Counted from the stretch's first letter, positions 48,017 to 61,361 are shown. The stretch is 64,000 bases of DNA from Tetmemena sp. SeJ-2015 (GCA_027382625.1 JAJKFJ010022734.1:158490-222489); one strand, 5' to 3'. Program-made: numbers and translations. Notes: a model not told the origin generated them from the letters alone.

Positions 48017-50125
48017 GATATGAGGCATAATCCCTTTGTTGAGATTCCTGAACGTCAAACCTCTGGCAGCTAGCTAATAGGATCGGGAGGTATAACTTAA
48101 ACTCCAATGTAATAACAGCTATACTATTTGACCGACGAATAGCAAAAAATGTTCAAGTTAGCTGAGATAGAAGATAAGACTCTTCCCATGCCTGTACCCA
48201 TACAGCTTCACTTCCAGAGGTAAATGCCTTAAAGTACAGGATTGTCAAACATTAAGGTGATTGTAAAATAATTCAATATATTCATTCCAGCATGAGTCTC
48301 AAAGTCTAGGTTGAAGACAAACTCCATTTTTTTTTTTAACAATTTTTTTTAGTTGATTATCAATTATTATACAGCTGGTGGTGGCGGTTCGTATCTTTGA
48401 TTAAAAAGTGGTCTTGGACTTCAGTTTTAAAAATTAATAATTAAACTTAAAAATTAAACAAATAGGGGGGGGTTAAAATTTAAAAATTCCCCAAAACCCG
48501 CCTAAATAATTTAATACCCTTGGGTCCACAATTTTTTCGGGGAATTTTTTCCATGAGGAAGACTTCCTGAATTTATCCCACTTACGCAATTAGCCTCTAT
48601 ACTGTACTATTAGAACCCCCACAGCCATTAGCTCAGCTAAACTCCAAAGTAGGAGTCGAAGTAACTTCATTATTGCATTTAAAAGATGCTATTTTGATGA
48701 AGCAGATGGGCACAGATTACAAGCTTGACAATTCAAGTGGAAAAGAAAATTCGAGCCAGATGATGTCTACACCTCCATTTAGTATAAGTCCATGGACGAA
48801 ATCCACCTAAGACTATAGCAGCTACACTAAGGCCTCGAGCAATAATCCAAACTTCACCAATGCTAACTATATTCCTAGTAACTATACCGAAAAGAATTTC
48901 AATGCTCAGTTCCGTTCAATGCACCATTTTAATGAGAACATTGGACATATAGGGTCATTGTAATAAAGTAAATTTCTTATTTAATTTTGCAACAGGTAGG
49001 GATGAATAGAGTACCGATGAGTGGAGTTATACCTGGCCAACATTTTGATAATGCAATTCTTGTAGTTGACGACAACCATTTTAACATCATAGCTATGAAT
49101 CTAATGCTCGAGCAAGCCTTCGGCAATCTTAAAATGATGAACCCTCCAAAACTTGATTCACTTTTTTGAAATTCTAATCTCATTTTTGCATTATTTATTC
49201 AGCAATAGACGGAGTTGACGGATTAGAGAAAATGCAAGCTAAAGCGGAAGCTCTTTAAAGTCTCAATACACCCATGAAAAAGAGACTAGTAGGCGGCCTG
49301 AGTATACTGCCTGAAGAATAGCTTTCCACTAACAATAAGTTCATGTCCACAAATCAAAAAGCTCTTTTCAGGAATAATTAAAAGCGAATTTCCACTGAGC
49401 CTGTGCAGTAGCTGTAAAGCCACTAGCCTAAATCTCCAATTCCGAAAGTCACTCCTCCTTATAAACTAGTATTCATTGATCTCAACATGCCAAACATGGG
49501 AGGACTGCAAATGATCAAAAGCATTAAACAAAAACTTCAAGAAAAGGGTCCATTTTAAATCTACTAGGACTCTGTTTTCGTATTATAAATTAGATCATTT
49601 ATATATGATGAGTTATAAAGCAAATTGGGGGTAAAGTGGTTTTCAAATTTCATTTATAAACTTAGATGATCTTAATACTCGAGCAGAAGAACTTTTATTT
49701 AACAATTATTTGAATTGCTTGTAGATTTAAAAGCCGAGAGAACAAAACTTTAAACTGTCTTGAATCTTTTACTCTTTTACATTCAAAAAAACTAGTAACA
49801 AATTCTAGCAATCACAAGAATGTTTTATTGTATAGTAACGCTTTAGTTTAGGCTTTTCTGAATATATGATACCTTATTAACTTTTATTACTATGTATTTA
49901 AATAACATAAATAGCTTAAATTTTTGGAATTTTATTTGCTTTTTTTGGTAAATAATTTTAAAAATATTTTAGATGAAATTCGCCCTCCAATTATAAAATT
50001 ATGCACTGCTTAGAATGAAATAAATACTTTTCCATACAAAGAAGCCGGTTTCGATTATTTTTGTAAGTAGCGTGGATTTACGATCTAAATAGTTCTTTTT
50101 TTAAAGTTGTTATTCTATTTATTTT
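48017..50125 (+). CDS. Hybrid histidine kinase C, linker and receiver part (after the transposon)
   Basis: Open frame MRHNPFVEIPERQTSGSQLI, LYYLTDEQQKMFKLAEIEDK and PMPVPIQLHFQR, then a GT donor near 48222. A second exon (about 48600-48965) runs QPLAQLNSKVGVEVTSLLHL to FNENIGHIGSLQQ. The receiver begins GQHFDNAILVVDDNHFNIIA (about 49040) and continues IDGVDGLEKMQAKAE. It has LVFIDLNMPNMGGLQMIK (phospho-Asp near 49480) and, after an AT-rich insert (about 49600-49972), PPIIKLCTAQNEINTFPYKE. The last exon with the conserved KP is only tentatively at 50130. It is in the right order and strand to complete kinase C, but belonging to the same gene is inference. Confidence 0.72.
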
Positions 50126-50129
50126 ATAG

Positions 50130-51350
50130 GGGAAAACCAAACTTAAATTTTTGATTTTTAAAACCTCACGTAAACTTATTTTTTATTTCAATTATGATAA
50201 ATTTTTTTAAGTTAAAGTTATAAAAAAAAAAATTTTATCATTTTTAAAATAACAAATATGAAGGGTTTTTAGAAAAATAAATTAGTGATTTTTATTCGGG
50301 GCAACATAGATCTTGCTTAAGAAATAAATTTCATATAATTGGTTTTATTTAAAAAAATGCTTTTAGTTTGAAATAAAGGGAAACTTTTATAAATTTAGAA
50401 AGTCCTTTTTCTATAAATTTTAGTTTAATTTATTAATTTAAATTCTTAAATTATACATAAGAATTGAAAAGTAATTTTTTAAACTCAACTTAAATTTTTT
50501 AAGTTTAAAAAAAGGGGTTTTGAAATAAATATCTATTGTAATTTTTAACAAATAATAAATTTAAATTTAAAGAACTTTTAAATATTATGGAATTTGAATT
50601 TTTTTTTATATTTTTTTTTTTTTTAATTTTTATTTTTTTTTTTAAAAGGGGCTAAGGGGTGAATTCTTATAAATTAGTTTTCTTTTTTCAATTATTTAAA
50701 ATAAAATTTAAACATTAAAAATAAGTTTTATTAAAATTTTTTAAAATTTTCAAAAGAAAAAAAATAACGATTGAAATTCTTTATTTTTATAGAAGAAAAA
50801 AAAATTATTACTTTATAATTTTTAAAAAAAAAATTAAATTGCCTTTTAAAAATTAAATTTTTTAAGTAATTTATTTTTTATAATAAAATTTTATAAAAAA
50901 TGAATGTGGTACCCTTAAAAATTGCCTATTAATTTATGATTCTTTTGTTAGTTGGTGTGGGATTTCTCTTCAAATATAGTTAAAATTAAAAAATATAGTG
51001 GATTTCCTAAAATTTAAAATAGGAGATTTTAATAATATAGTAATTTAATTTATCTCAACAACCCGGCCACAAACTTAGATTTTTATTGAAAATTTAAAAA
51101 CCCTAATTTAAATTTAAAATCTCAAAAAAAACCCCATTAGTTGATTTCAAACTAAGTTTTCATTAAAAAAAAAAAAAATTCTCCAAATTTTTTATCTTTT
51201 TAAAATTTTTGAAATTTTTAAGTTAAAAAATGAAAAAAAAAAATTTGAAAACCAACTAATTAAACTTTATAAACCTTTTTTTAACTTTCTTTTTTAAAAA
51301 CTTAATCTCTCTTTTTAAATTTTTTCAATTTTAATTTTCCCTTTAGGTTT
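50130..51350. other. Very AT-rich, homopolymer-laden block
   Basis: Dense A and T runs of 6-11 bases (for example 50605-50645 and 51166-51178) with no coding. It could be eliminated germline DNA or a poorly polished stretch. It shares the 17-mer TTTCTCTTCAAATATAG (50963-50979) with 63091-63107. Confidence 0.6.
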
Positions 51351-51364
51351 ATAAGGGGAAAGCC

Positions 51365-52973
51365 CTTAAAGTTCTTTTACTCTCTTCACATCTTTAATAA
51401 GATTATCTTGAGCCATTTTTAATAATTCACTGTCTTTTTAAATAGCACTCTCTAAGCCACTCTGTAAATTTAAAAGATTTAATAAAGTGATGACTCTAGC
51501 TAAGAGCCTATTAATTTCCAGCTTTTTGTTCAGATTTAAGTGGGAGGTAGAGAATTTACAACCGAATATGCTTCTAATGAATCTGGGGAAGCTCAGGTAG
51601 AACTAATTTCTTGCGTATCTTAAGTTGGGCTTCTCTGTGTCAACTATCTAATTAATTAAATCATCATAAGGAGCCAACTTATCTTCACTAATAAAATTAC
51701 ATTTTTAATCTTAAGACTTGCTACTCACTTTTAAGCTCCAAAAATTATTTAATTGGATTTTTTCATTTGATTACTTCTTTCATAATCTAATTTAAATTAT
51801 ATAATACAGCCTTAATGACTATACAAGCAACAGAGCATTCTACAGTTATTTTAAATATTTTTAATACAATAATAAATTTGGAAAAGGATTTTTTAGAATT
51901 CGTAAATGAGTTATTCGATTATTAAAAAAAATTAAGACAGAGATCAGCCTGTTACTCATTTATTCCATATTGAATTGAATGAAAGATCTTGTAAATTTAG
52001 CTCTCAAAATTATCTTGGCTATATAAAATTTGATTTAAATAATTTTTACTGTCTTCATTATAGCTTTAAAATATTTTATAATTTCTTCACTAAAATCCTT
52101 TTCGGTGCTAATTTTGCTTTCTATTTTCTCTTTAGTTTTTGGTTTTTCGACACTCTTGACCTTTTTAGTTTTACTCTTGGGGTCTAGCTTTGAACTCAAT
52201 TTCTTCTTTTATTTGCGGGGGAAAGCAGGTGTGACATTAAATTAATCAGTTCCATTACTCTTTAAGATAGTTTATTCTTCATAGTTGCCACCTTCAAATA
52301 GCATTTGACTTTAGCCTCTCGTTTCTACAGCTTTTGCTTGATTCTTTAAATTAAGAGTGTTAATATTTTCAGTTTTTTAATTATAGATGAGATTTATTAA
52401 AAAATAGAATTAGAAATTAATTAAATGGGAGTTGAGGGGTTATTTATTAAGATTTAATTATTTTAAAACTTTTTTTAAACAAAAATTTATACTTTCTCTT
52501 ATATTTTGTGGGAAACTAATTCAAATACTTTAAACAAAAATTTTTTTAATTAAAAATTTCTAAAAAAAAATAAAATTAAAAATTCATATTTTTATTTAAG
52601 GACCAAAATTGTTATTTTTTTTAAGCTCCAAATTTCAATCCCTTTTTTTTGGAAAAATCTTTTAAAAAAAATTTTAAACTATAATGGTTGACTTATTCTT
52701 CTTAATTTTAAGAACTTTATTTATCAAAGACTGGTGCATCAGATCTTTTTGGAATTTAGCAATGAACACTTTGGCAATCAGAGCCACCACAGTTGAGATA
52801 CCTCCAGTGCTGCTTAGCTGATCAAGCAAGCTTCGAACTGTTCGAGAAGTCTTTTGAGATTTAGTGCCCAATTTTACATTTACAATACCAAATATTGTGG
52901 AAGTATCATCATTCATTTGCCTGTAATCTGAAATTTCAACTCTATTTACTGAGAGATCCTTATTAGAAAACAT
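51365..52973 (-). CDS. Ciliate-type transmembrane protein, C-terminal exons
   Basis: Exon 52973-52674 carries NRVEISDYRQMNDDTSTIFG and LLDQLSSTGGISTVVALIAK, then LMHQSLINKVLKIK. This layout (extracellular strand, then an LLxxxGG-type helix) is typical of a large family of ciliate membrane proteins of unknown role. A lysine-rich exon follows (52345-52060: SKLDPKSKTKKVKSVEKPK). A cytosolic exon at 51715-51365 has PYDDLINQIVDTEKPNLRYA and RVITLLNLLNLQSGLESAIQ. The exons are separated by AT runs that may be IESs. The stop is not fixed because the 3' side enters the AT-rich block. Confidence 0.55.
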
Positions 52974-53389
52974 TTAAAATCATTATTTTATGAAAAAGAA
53001 ATAGAGAAGGCAATTTTAAGTTTTCCAAAAAAAAGATTAATCAAATTTAATATATCTCATCATTCGGATTTTAATGTCTAATTGTTAAAATGAACTTATA
53101 AATATTCCTAGTTACTTTATTATTGCAAAAATATCTATTAATTACATTAAGATTGGATCTTTAATAGATCTTTAATATATAATCTTTGAAGAATTAGGAA
53201 GGAAATTTAAGTATAAAATATAAAGAATTAAGGAAAAATAAAGAATGTTGCGAGGGCATAAATAAAAATCGTGTTAAAAATTTGGGGCAAAAAAAAAAAA
53301 GGTACTTATTAATCAGTTTTTAAATTTTGCCCCCACTTAAAAACCAAAAATTTCTGATAAAATTTGTAATAAAATAATTGGGAATTAAG

Positions 53390-53860
53390 GGCCCCCCGGC
53401 ATAAATAAATAGCGTGATTTAAATGAATTGCTGTGACGCACTTTCTACGCACAAAACCTACCAGGAATAGGGATTTAAACACGTGGCCCCCCCACCCCCT
53501 CACACCTGAGCAAAGCCCCCGGCTTCTCAGCCATCCAAAAAAACCTAAAAGGGAAAAAAAGGGTAGCTTGGGACCGGAGAAGTCGGCTCCGTAGCGTCTG
53601 GTTCGCTGCCAGCTGCATGATGAGGTTTGCCAGAGTACATCCCTCCACCCAAACGGATTAGGGGGGTGAGGGGGAACCATTTCCCCTTTGATTATCTCTC
53701 CATGAGCAGCCCCCACCTTCCCCGGGCTTCGGCTGCCATTACCCCTTGCCTTTTTTAACACTCACCCCCCACCCAAATGATTACCAAACCAGAGAGAAGG
53801 GCGACCGGTGCCTAGTGCCGGTGTGTGCTCCTGAATTTTTAATTTAATAATTTGATAAAA
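53390..53860. other. GC-rich block with C and G runs, nature unknown
   Basis: Roughly half G+C in a region near 20 percent, with repeated runs of 5-7 C or G. A 150-codon ORF on minus (53309-53761) has no family resemblance and is probably a composition effect. GGCATAAATAAA at the left edge recurs near 53255 and 56695, hinting at a repeat end. It may be a mobile element or foreign DNA; I cannot tell. Confidence 0.5.
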
Positions 53861-54884
53861 TTTTAAAAATCGGGTTTTCATATTTTACCTTATTTCTTCT
53901 GTTGGATAATATAACGTCCAATCAAAGTCCTAGATTGTTTTTGATGGACTGGAGGAAGGAAAATGGACAAGATTAATTGGAGGCTCCGCAATTTAGTCGT
54001 CTATTTCAAGTTACATTATATGAAAAATGAACTATGGCGAATCTGTAACTAGACTTCCTCCCAGAGAGTCTAGATGAGTATTTTAGTCTTACAAGCGGCT
54101 TGGTCACCCTTGAATCGATGAAATAGCCACATTTATGATTGGAATCCCTTAAATCCAAAGATTAGCAGATTCAACTCGGCTTTAATATTTGCCAAAATGC
54201 AAATACCTCTCTAATGCATTTTCTTACGGATGAATAAGCTAATTATCCTTAATTGAAATCCCTTTTTGTTTATCACAAAATAAGGACTAGCAATAATCTT
54301 TATGCCTCGCTCTAAACAGATTTTTGTGCAAATTAGGTCTTAAAATTTAAAATTATAATTAAAAAGTGCGGGCAATATTACCCCCCTTTAAAAATTTAAA
54401 ACAAAAAATATACTAGAATTAAAAATTTTATTAAGCTTATACTTAGTTTTTAGAAAAAATTTCAAAAAAATTTTCCTTAAAAAAAAATGGAAAAAAAAAA
54501 AAATATTTTTTCAAAAAAAAAATAGATCTTAATTTTTAAAATTAGATTTCAATTTTCGGAAATTTTATAATTGAATATGAATTTAGAGGGTTTTTAAAAA
54601 AAAATGATAAAATCTTTTAAATTAATAAAGACATCTCTAGATTTATAAATGCCTTGGTCTTTAATTGAGTATTTTTGAGACTAACTTTATCACCTTTTAT
54701 TTTTACTTTTTGTAGACATTCCTTCTTTATTTTCCAACTTTTCCTCTTTTCAAATTATTCTTCCGCTAATTCTTCATCTTCCTATTCCTCTCCTTAAATA
54801 TCTCTTCAAATATTTTTATTACTGCTATTGCTACTGCTGCTCCTGTTTAATATATTTGTCAGAAAAATAAATTAAAAAAGAGTT

Positions 54885-54953
54885 TACCTGTGGGTTTCGA
54901 ACTTAAGAGTTAAAATTTATTAATCTAGGCGTTAAACATCTGAACATCAGGTA
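54885..54953 (-). other. tRNA-like sequence (pseudo-tRNA)
   Basis: 69 nt. On the minus strand the ends TACCTG and CAGGTA pair as an acceptor stem. GTTCAGATGTTTAACGC resembles a D-arm/A-box and GTTCGAAAC a B-box. The anticodon arm and T-stem do not pair well, so it is likely a decayed tRNA or tRNA-derived repeat, not a working gene. Confidence 0.3.
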
Positions 54954-56284
54954 TTCAATCACAGTATACTATTAAATTTATCTCAAATATCTCTTACCTC
55001 CGATTCTGCATTCGTATCATCCTATATAGAAAAATAATAAGGATTTTTATGAAAATTAATACTGAGGTATCTCTCTCGACTTAATAAATTGTGATAAACA
55101 CAGATTTATTTCTCAAATAAAAATTCTATAGGGGAAAATAATAGAATCATTAAAGCAAAACATATAAATAGGTATAAATTAATTGCAATATTTTAGAAAA
55201 CATAGGCCCAACCCAAGAATCTCTAGTTAAAACTTAGTCTTTAACTGCTTCATGTGTCACGTAATTTGTTATTTGTGGAAGGATTTAATAAAACTTATTT
55301 GTTACTTCTGTCTTGACGATGTTACTTCCAAAAGATTGAGAATCAAAGTATTAACTCAAAGTTATTACATTCATTGTAGCTCTCTATAGATACAAATTTA
55401 TTGTGTCATCGTCGTAGCATGTATAATTTTTTCCAAGAGCCTATAGAGCATTGCTGAATTAAATTTTATTATAAAAAATAATAAGTCAATTCTGGTACAG
55501 AAATCGGATATTTTTTATTTAAATTCTGTCTCTATAGAATCCTGGAGGTTTCATTATAAAAAAATGAGGATGCATGTTCAGCAATACTTAAATTTGTCAC
55601 GTCTAAAATGGACAATTTGTTTCTTAATTTTTGATTTATCTGAAATTTAAAACTAACTCTAAGAGCAAAATTTAAATACAATATTTTATTTAATTTTCTA
55701 AAATCTCTTCTATTTAGGAAGCATAAATATACTCAATGTCTAAAATTGTAAACTGTGTTATTTAATGATAGATCAATGAAAAATTCCTCTTAATTAACCC
55801 TTTTTAATTAATTTTAAGCTTCCAGGTTTCTTTTGAGCTAGTAATTAAAAATTATAACTGAGAATTTAATGGATGATAGAATTAAGTGATAAATTAATTA
55901 TAAATATTTAAGAAGTCATATTTTAAGTATTATAAAAATAAAAATTATTGCATAAAATAGAAGTATCAAAGAATGATTTATCATTGAAATGTTTTATTGA
56001 GGTATACTTTAAGAATTGTAAACAGCACAAGTTTAAATGGAATTCCCATTTAAAATTAAATGTCCTTATTCTATCATATTTCCTGCAGAGTATCGCTGTG
56101 ACAGAATCCATAATAAAATAATTTCTGCATCATAAAAAAATAGACTATATATCAGGAGATGAATTACAAATATAATTAAGTTTGATACTCTCACTAATTA
56201 ATTTTAAGCAATCTTTGATTTTATCTAAATTGAATAGAATAATTACATATTATTTATATATTAAATCAACAATAAAATCACTAC

Positions 56285-56530
56285 AACGTGAAACCATGAG
56301 CGTAAATGAATTTCCTATGTCTACTTCTCCTTAATTTATAATAATAGCTTTATGAATATATTTTCCTGTTATTTTAGCGTCAAACGAATCTGGGCAATAA
56401 ACTTCCACCAAACCATTCAAATTCGCATTGAATTACTGTCCTTGAAATCTTGTTTCATCACAAGGTACTGCATCATAATAAAGGATCGTTCTGTTACCAT
56501 TATCATATCACTCAAATAAATAGAATCAGG
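56285..56530 (-). CDS. Exon of a ciliate-type transmembrane protein (extracellular region)
   Basis: Reads YDNGNRTILYYDAVPCDETR, then LNGLVEVYCPDSFDAKITG and NQGEVDIGNSFTLMVSRCS. The Cys-bearing beta-strand character and phrasing resemble the extracellular part of the same ciliate membrane protein family as 51.4-53.0 kb, on the same strand and in the right order. Ends not defined. Confidence 0.45.
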
Positions 56531-59500
56531 TTTCATAAGTTTTTCTTCTTCTAAATTATAATTATAATACCTTTTTAAAATTGAAATTTAAAATAAAGGG
56601 AAGTTTACATTAAAAAAATAAATCTGCCCAAAAGTTCAATTTTATTTAATTATAAACTTAGAAATGAAGAGGAAATAAAAAAACTCATGGGGGAGCATAA
56701 ATAAAATACTTGCATAAAATGCGAAATTACTCTTCACTTGAGTGCATATTCAGCATATAGAGCCACTTTTAAGACTTTGGCATGGAAGTTTCTCCTACCT
56801 ATATTGAGCAAAGCAGGGGTGGAAATGGGCGATTCTGCAGTTAACACTCACTCTGAGTCTTTTATACATAGTAAAAGGTAAATTCAATAAAAATTATTCA
56901 TCATTGGATTATGTTATTGGCAAAAAAATACAACCAGGGACTTTTTTCACACTTTCAGAATGATAACATTATCATATCCTGTATCAAGCCTTAGAGTTAA
57001 TTGTATTTTGTCTTAAAATTTAGCTAATGATAGAATGAAAGCATTAAATTACATTAAATTAAAAAAAAGAAATGGTGAGTATTAAACTATTTCTTTGATT
57101 ATGAGCTAAACTTTGATTTAAAATCTGATTTATTTAGTTGCAAGTTAATTTTTGATAATTGAATTGCCACTTGATGAAATTAAAATTATCTATAAATCTT
57201 AAATTAAGAATCTTCATATTAATATTTATTTATAATTTTAACAAAAATTGCATTTAATACGAATAAAATAAATATCCTTGTTTCATTTATGTATTAAATG
57301 TAAGAAAAATTAAATTTATTCAGCTAAATTCTTTATCTAAGAATATTATAATTTAATTATTCTTTATTTTTATAATACTATGTGTAAATAAAGTTGATGT
57401 TCACTAATCTCTCAAAAGTATTATATATATATAAAAAATTTAACCTCCTAAAATTTAATGAATATCGTACAATTAATATAACTGAGAGTTAATAAAAAAA
57501 GAATTAAATTAATAAATAAATTAATAAAACTAAAATCCGTGGAAGTAGAAATGTGAGATATTGAGTTGAAATTATTACCATTTGATTAAGCATTAAATTT
57601 TAAGCATATTTTATCCATGTATCTTCTTCGTAGGAAGCCTGTGTAGCGATTTAGCTCGGTCATAAATTTTTGAACTTATTTAATTTCTTTGTTCGGATTT
57701 TGTCAAAATGTCATCATACTCCTATCAAAATGGCAGTACTCATATTAAAATTAAATAAGCTATCTAACAGGCCCCATATTGGGCTACCTACTTTACAATT
57801 TAACGGCCAACAATTAACAACTGTTCATTTTTTTATTTTAGTTTAATTCCCATTTCTATTTAAATTTTAACTATAATCTTAGAAAGGAAAATTATATTGA
57901 GCAATAAGTTCCTACAATTGATTTTTAATTTAACTACTTGTTAATTTTTATAGATTTCATCTGAACTAAGCAAGGATACAATTACAAAAAAAAATAATAA
58001 AAATTATCAATCCGATCATCCTTCAATTAAAATTAGGTACAAAGTGGATTTGGTTTCTTGAAAATAGAATTAATATAAAAGTATATAATTTTCAAATGAA
58101 AAATATTCATGCATATAATATATTTATAATGAAAAAATGATAGGGATTTCGTGAAGAAATTTTTATACCTAAAATTATTATTTTATCTCAATTTCTATTG
58201 GGAAAAGACCAGGAACAATTTAAACACCGATATCGAAGTTTTGCCGACTTAAATATATAAAAAAATTATCTTATATTTATAAATAATTAAAGGATAATTT
58301 ATTACTTATACTTCAAATTCATGAATATTTAATAATTTAGAATTGCGAGAGTCTTTAATTTTTGAACTTTTGAACAACTCAATCTTTAAAATATTTTAAT
58401 TTATCGAATAAAATTCTCTAAAGAAATTTATTAGAAATAAATCTCGTTATCAAAAAAAAATTATTGAAATTGAATTCTTATATATGGGTAATTGATAAGT
58501 ATTTTAATATGATAATAAAAAATTCTTCAACATTCAGACAGTTATTCATTTCAGATTTTAATTAGAGGCCATTATATTTTAATATAAATCTCGTTAAAAC
58601 CATCAAATAGATATTTTTGAAACTTCGCCAAAGTGTTTTTTATATAAATAATTTAGTATGTATCATTTTATAGTAAAAACTTATGTATTTAAATTTTAAA
58701 TATACGGCTGCGCTTTCATCATTAATATTTTTTCGAACTGTCTATGTCACAATATATGATTCTCTGTTGAAATTCAAATAAGATCGAATTTTGAATAAGT
58801 TTAAAATTTAAAGGAATTTTTAAATTGAATAATTGTATTTATGAATTTAATTAAAGAGAACTATTTCATAATATATTAATATTTAAGAAAGGCCTTTTTT
58901 TATTTTCCAAGGTTAATTTTATAGATATTGTTTTTCCATTAAGTTTTAGTAAAAGTAATTATTGAGTAGGACTATATTTTTAAATCGGGGGTGGGGTTTA
59001 ATAAAAATTTAGTGCGTAATTGAGTAGATAATTTTAATGGAAATGCTGCATGGGAGTGTGGATTAAAGCATGCAATAAGCAGTATTAAAAATAATAGGAG
59101 TAACTTGATCTGGATTAGCTTGTTCTTTTTTTAAAAGAAGAAGTAAATTTAAAGATTCAAATTGTAAAGAGCAAAGTACACAATCTAAAATACTCTATTG
59201 TTGTAATACATGATCCTTTTTATGAAAAATCTCTAGTTGACAGTAATCAATTAGAAATTTAAATATCTTTCGATTTAAGATTGTAGCGATCACATTGTGG
59301 TTTTAAAATCGAAAGTCACTTTGATTTTGTATACCTCCATACCTGAAAATGAGTATAAAACTTTTTTCTTTTAAATAATCTTGCATATTGAAACAATTAA
59401 GATAGCGTGCTAATTGAGTCTACTATTTATCTTATTTATCAAAAACTCGTCCTTGAAGATGCTTTCGCTACAGTCTTGATAACATTTGTGGCTATAGATA

Positions 59501-59944
59501 ACGCAAGAGATGATTACCCAAATCAAGTATAATTTTTATAGATGGATTATTAATATCTCATTTAAATAAAATAACGTACTTAGAAATAAGATTTTTCAAA
59601 ATTTTTATTTCATTTAGTCATGAATATACAATTAATTAACTTTTTGTTGTAGACATCAACTAATCCATAGCAAAAATAGGCTAACAGCAAAATGCGAGTA
59701 ATATAAATGAGAATTCAATGAAAATGCATTATTTTATTTGTTGAAATGAAGAGTAAGAGTCTGATAAAGAATTATAATTAAACATAGACCTACTTAATAT
59801 AAAGATATGAGAATGAATCATTTCCTAATAATGCTATGTCGTAAAATTAACTTTAATTTTTGATTTTATACTCAACGATAAAAGTCTCAAGTCTACTTAA
59901 TCCTTAAAAGTTCTGGTAAATATAATATCATGAGCCTTAATTTA
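56531..59944. other. Mostly non-coding AT-rich germline DNA
   Basis: Contains the second TIR-element copy (57472-57880). A possible short coding piece on minus near 56780-56870 (MYKRLRVSVNCRIAHFHP) is too short to assign. Nothing else recognised. Confidence 0.5.
57472..57880 (-). repeat. Dispersed TIR element, copy 2
   Basis: The reverse complement aligns along its length with 3189-3608. Shared landmarks are TATAGTTAAAATTTAA, AATGGGAATTAA, TGACCGAG followed by TCGCTACA, AAGAAG with GGATAAAAT, and the end CTCAGTTATATTAAT. About 409 bp. No ORF of note. Confidence 0.8.
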
Positions 59945-60152
59945 CCGCGCAATGCTTAATCTGCCTTGGGTTATATTAAGTTATTTTAATTTATGATAAT
60001 GTTTAATTGTCAGATAAACCAATTGCTGTAATGGTATAGGAGCCTCCTAGAGTAGTTTTGAATGTTTCTTGTCCCTTGAAGGTGAGGTTGATGGGAGTTC
60101 CATAGATATCAGTTGATCGCAGAACTCTTTGAAACTTTTTAGCTATGCCCAT
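59945..60152 (-). CDS. N-terminal exon of a ciliate-type transmembrane protein
   Basis: ATG at 60150-60152 or an upstream exon. The text FQRVLRSTDIYGTPINLTFK, then GQETFKTTLGGSYTITAIGL, is the characteristic N-terminus of ciliate membrane proteins of the same family as the exons at 56.3 and 51.4-53.0 kb. Continuation to LSDNQTLSQIKI uses TAA as Gln. Confidence 0.5.
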
Positions 60153-60296
60153 ATAAAAACCTTCCCAAATTAACCTTAATAAAGAATTAACCCAAATTTT
60201 ATTGAATTATATTTCTGTCTTAATCTATAAGAAGATTTTATATCGTGCTTATAGATACATTAAAAATAATAAATTATTAGAAAACATCAAAATACC

Positions 60297-60717
60297 ATTA
60301 TAGTAGGAATTTTAATTAAAATCGGTGATTGGTTAAAATAATAAATGGAGAGTTGCAAAATGGTGTCAGTTGAAATCACAGATTCAGCCCCTGATCTGCA
60401 ACTTGTTCGATAGAGAATCAAAAATTAATATGAGTTTCCTCTTTAATCATCTTCGTAGCACCCCTCAGCAGCGAGATATGACTCACGCATTCTTCCTCTT
60501 CATCATTTTCATTTTCATTAAAACTTGTGTCGCTTATAACTCTTGACTGAGCACTCCCACACAAAAGTTGAAAGGATAAAAGTTCTTAGAATTTGATGCT
60601 GAATCGAATGGTGTAATAATTATTCAAATTGGACACAATTCAACTGACACTCATTTCTTCAATTTTAATATAATATCTAATTTAATTCTCTTTTTTATTA
60701 TATTCTTCAGCTATAAT
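60297..60717 (+). repeat. Dispersed TIR element, copy 3
   Basis: Same family as 3189-3608. It begins ATTATAG and ends CTATAAT (perfect 7-bp terminal inverted repeat) and shares TTAAAATAATAAATG, GAGAGTT, AAAGGATAAAA and TTCAGCTATA in order. 421 bp. Confidence 0.8.
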
Positions 60718-61361
60718 GGAATTATAAATGGCTAAGTTAGTGCTAATAAAAAATATTTAATGATTCTCAAGTAACTTAACAGAAAAAGATATGCGAATGA
60801 GAGTAGTTTGAGACATCATTAAGTTGACTGGGCGCTTGATTTTCAGTCATCATGAACCTCTATTAGAATCAGAAATATGTTCTTGAGTAGTGGAAAAAAC
60901 GAAAGGTATTAGGATTTTTTAATGCGCTCCCTCAAGTACTCTTAATGAAGCTTAGTTATTTAAGAATATATGATTACCTTATATTTTACAAGATTATTAA
61001 GATGATCAAATATATCATCTTTAATTATGTTCTTTTCTTATGAATAATGCACAAATAATTATTTAAATGCCAAGATGTCGTCGTCATAATCCAAATTATT
61101 TTTTTAAGATGAGCATGCAACCAACAGAATATTAAAATTGATAGAATATAGCAGAAATTGCGAGAGTTATTAAATATAGGTTATTTAATATGTGGCTCTG
61201 TGAAAAGATAAACATCTCTTAATGTGTCATGTATTTTAACTCTTAATTTTTATTTTGCATATTTAAGCTAATTGTTATTTAAAATAAGTAATCTTTTGTT
61301 TCATGAAAAAATTATTCTTCATATGGTTTTCTCTAGATTTAAGAAAGCTTAAAGTTATTAT

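Larger units (their letters stand above)
52974..56280. other. Non-coding germline interval with a GC-rich block
   Basis: AT-rich with homopolymers (54360-54640). Contains the GC-rich block at 53390-53860 and the tRNA-like sequence at 54885-54953. No other gene seen. It separates exons of the presumed transmembrane protein, so much of it may be eliminated DNA. Confidence 0.5.

Noticed and set aside
48488..48500. Telomere-like CCCCAAAACCC
   Set aside because: A single imperfect unit in homopolymer-rich DNA, not a repeat tract. It does not mark a chromosome or transposon end by itself.
53309..53761. 150-residue minus ORF in the GC-rich block
   Set aside because: No recognisable domain, and its composition mirrors C/G runs. 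Length is explained by few AT-rich stop codons.
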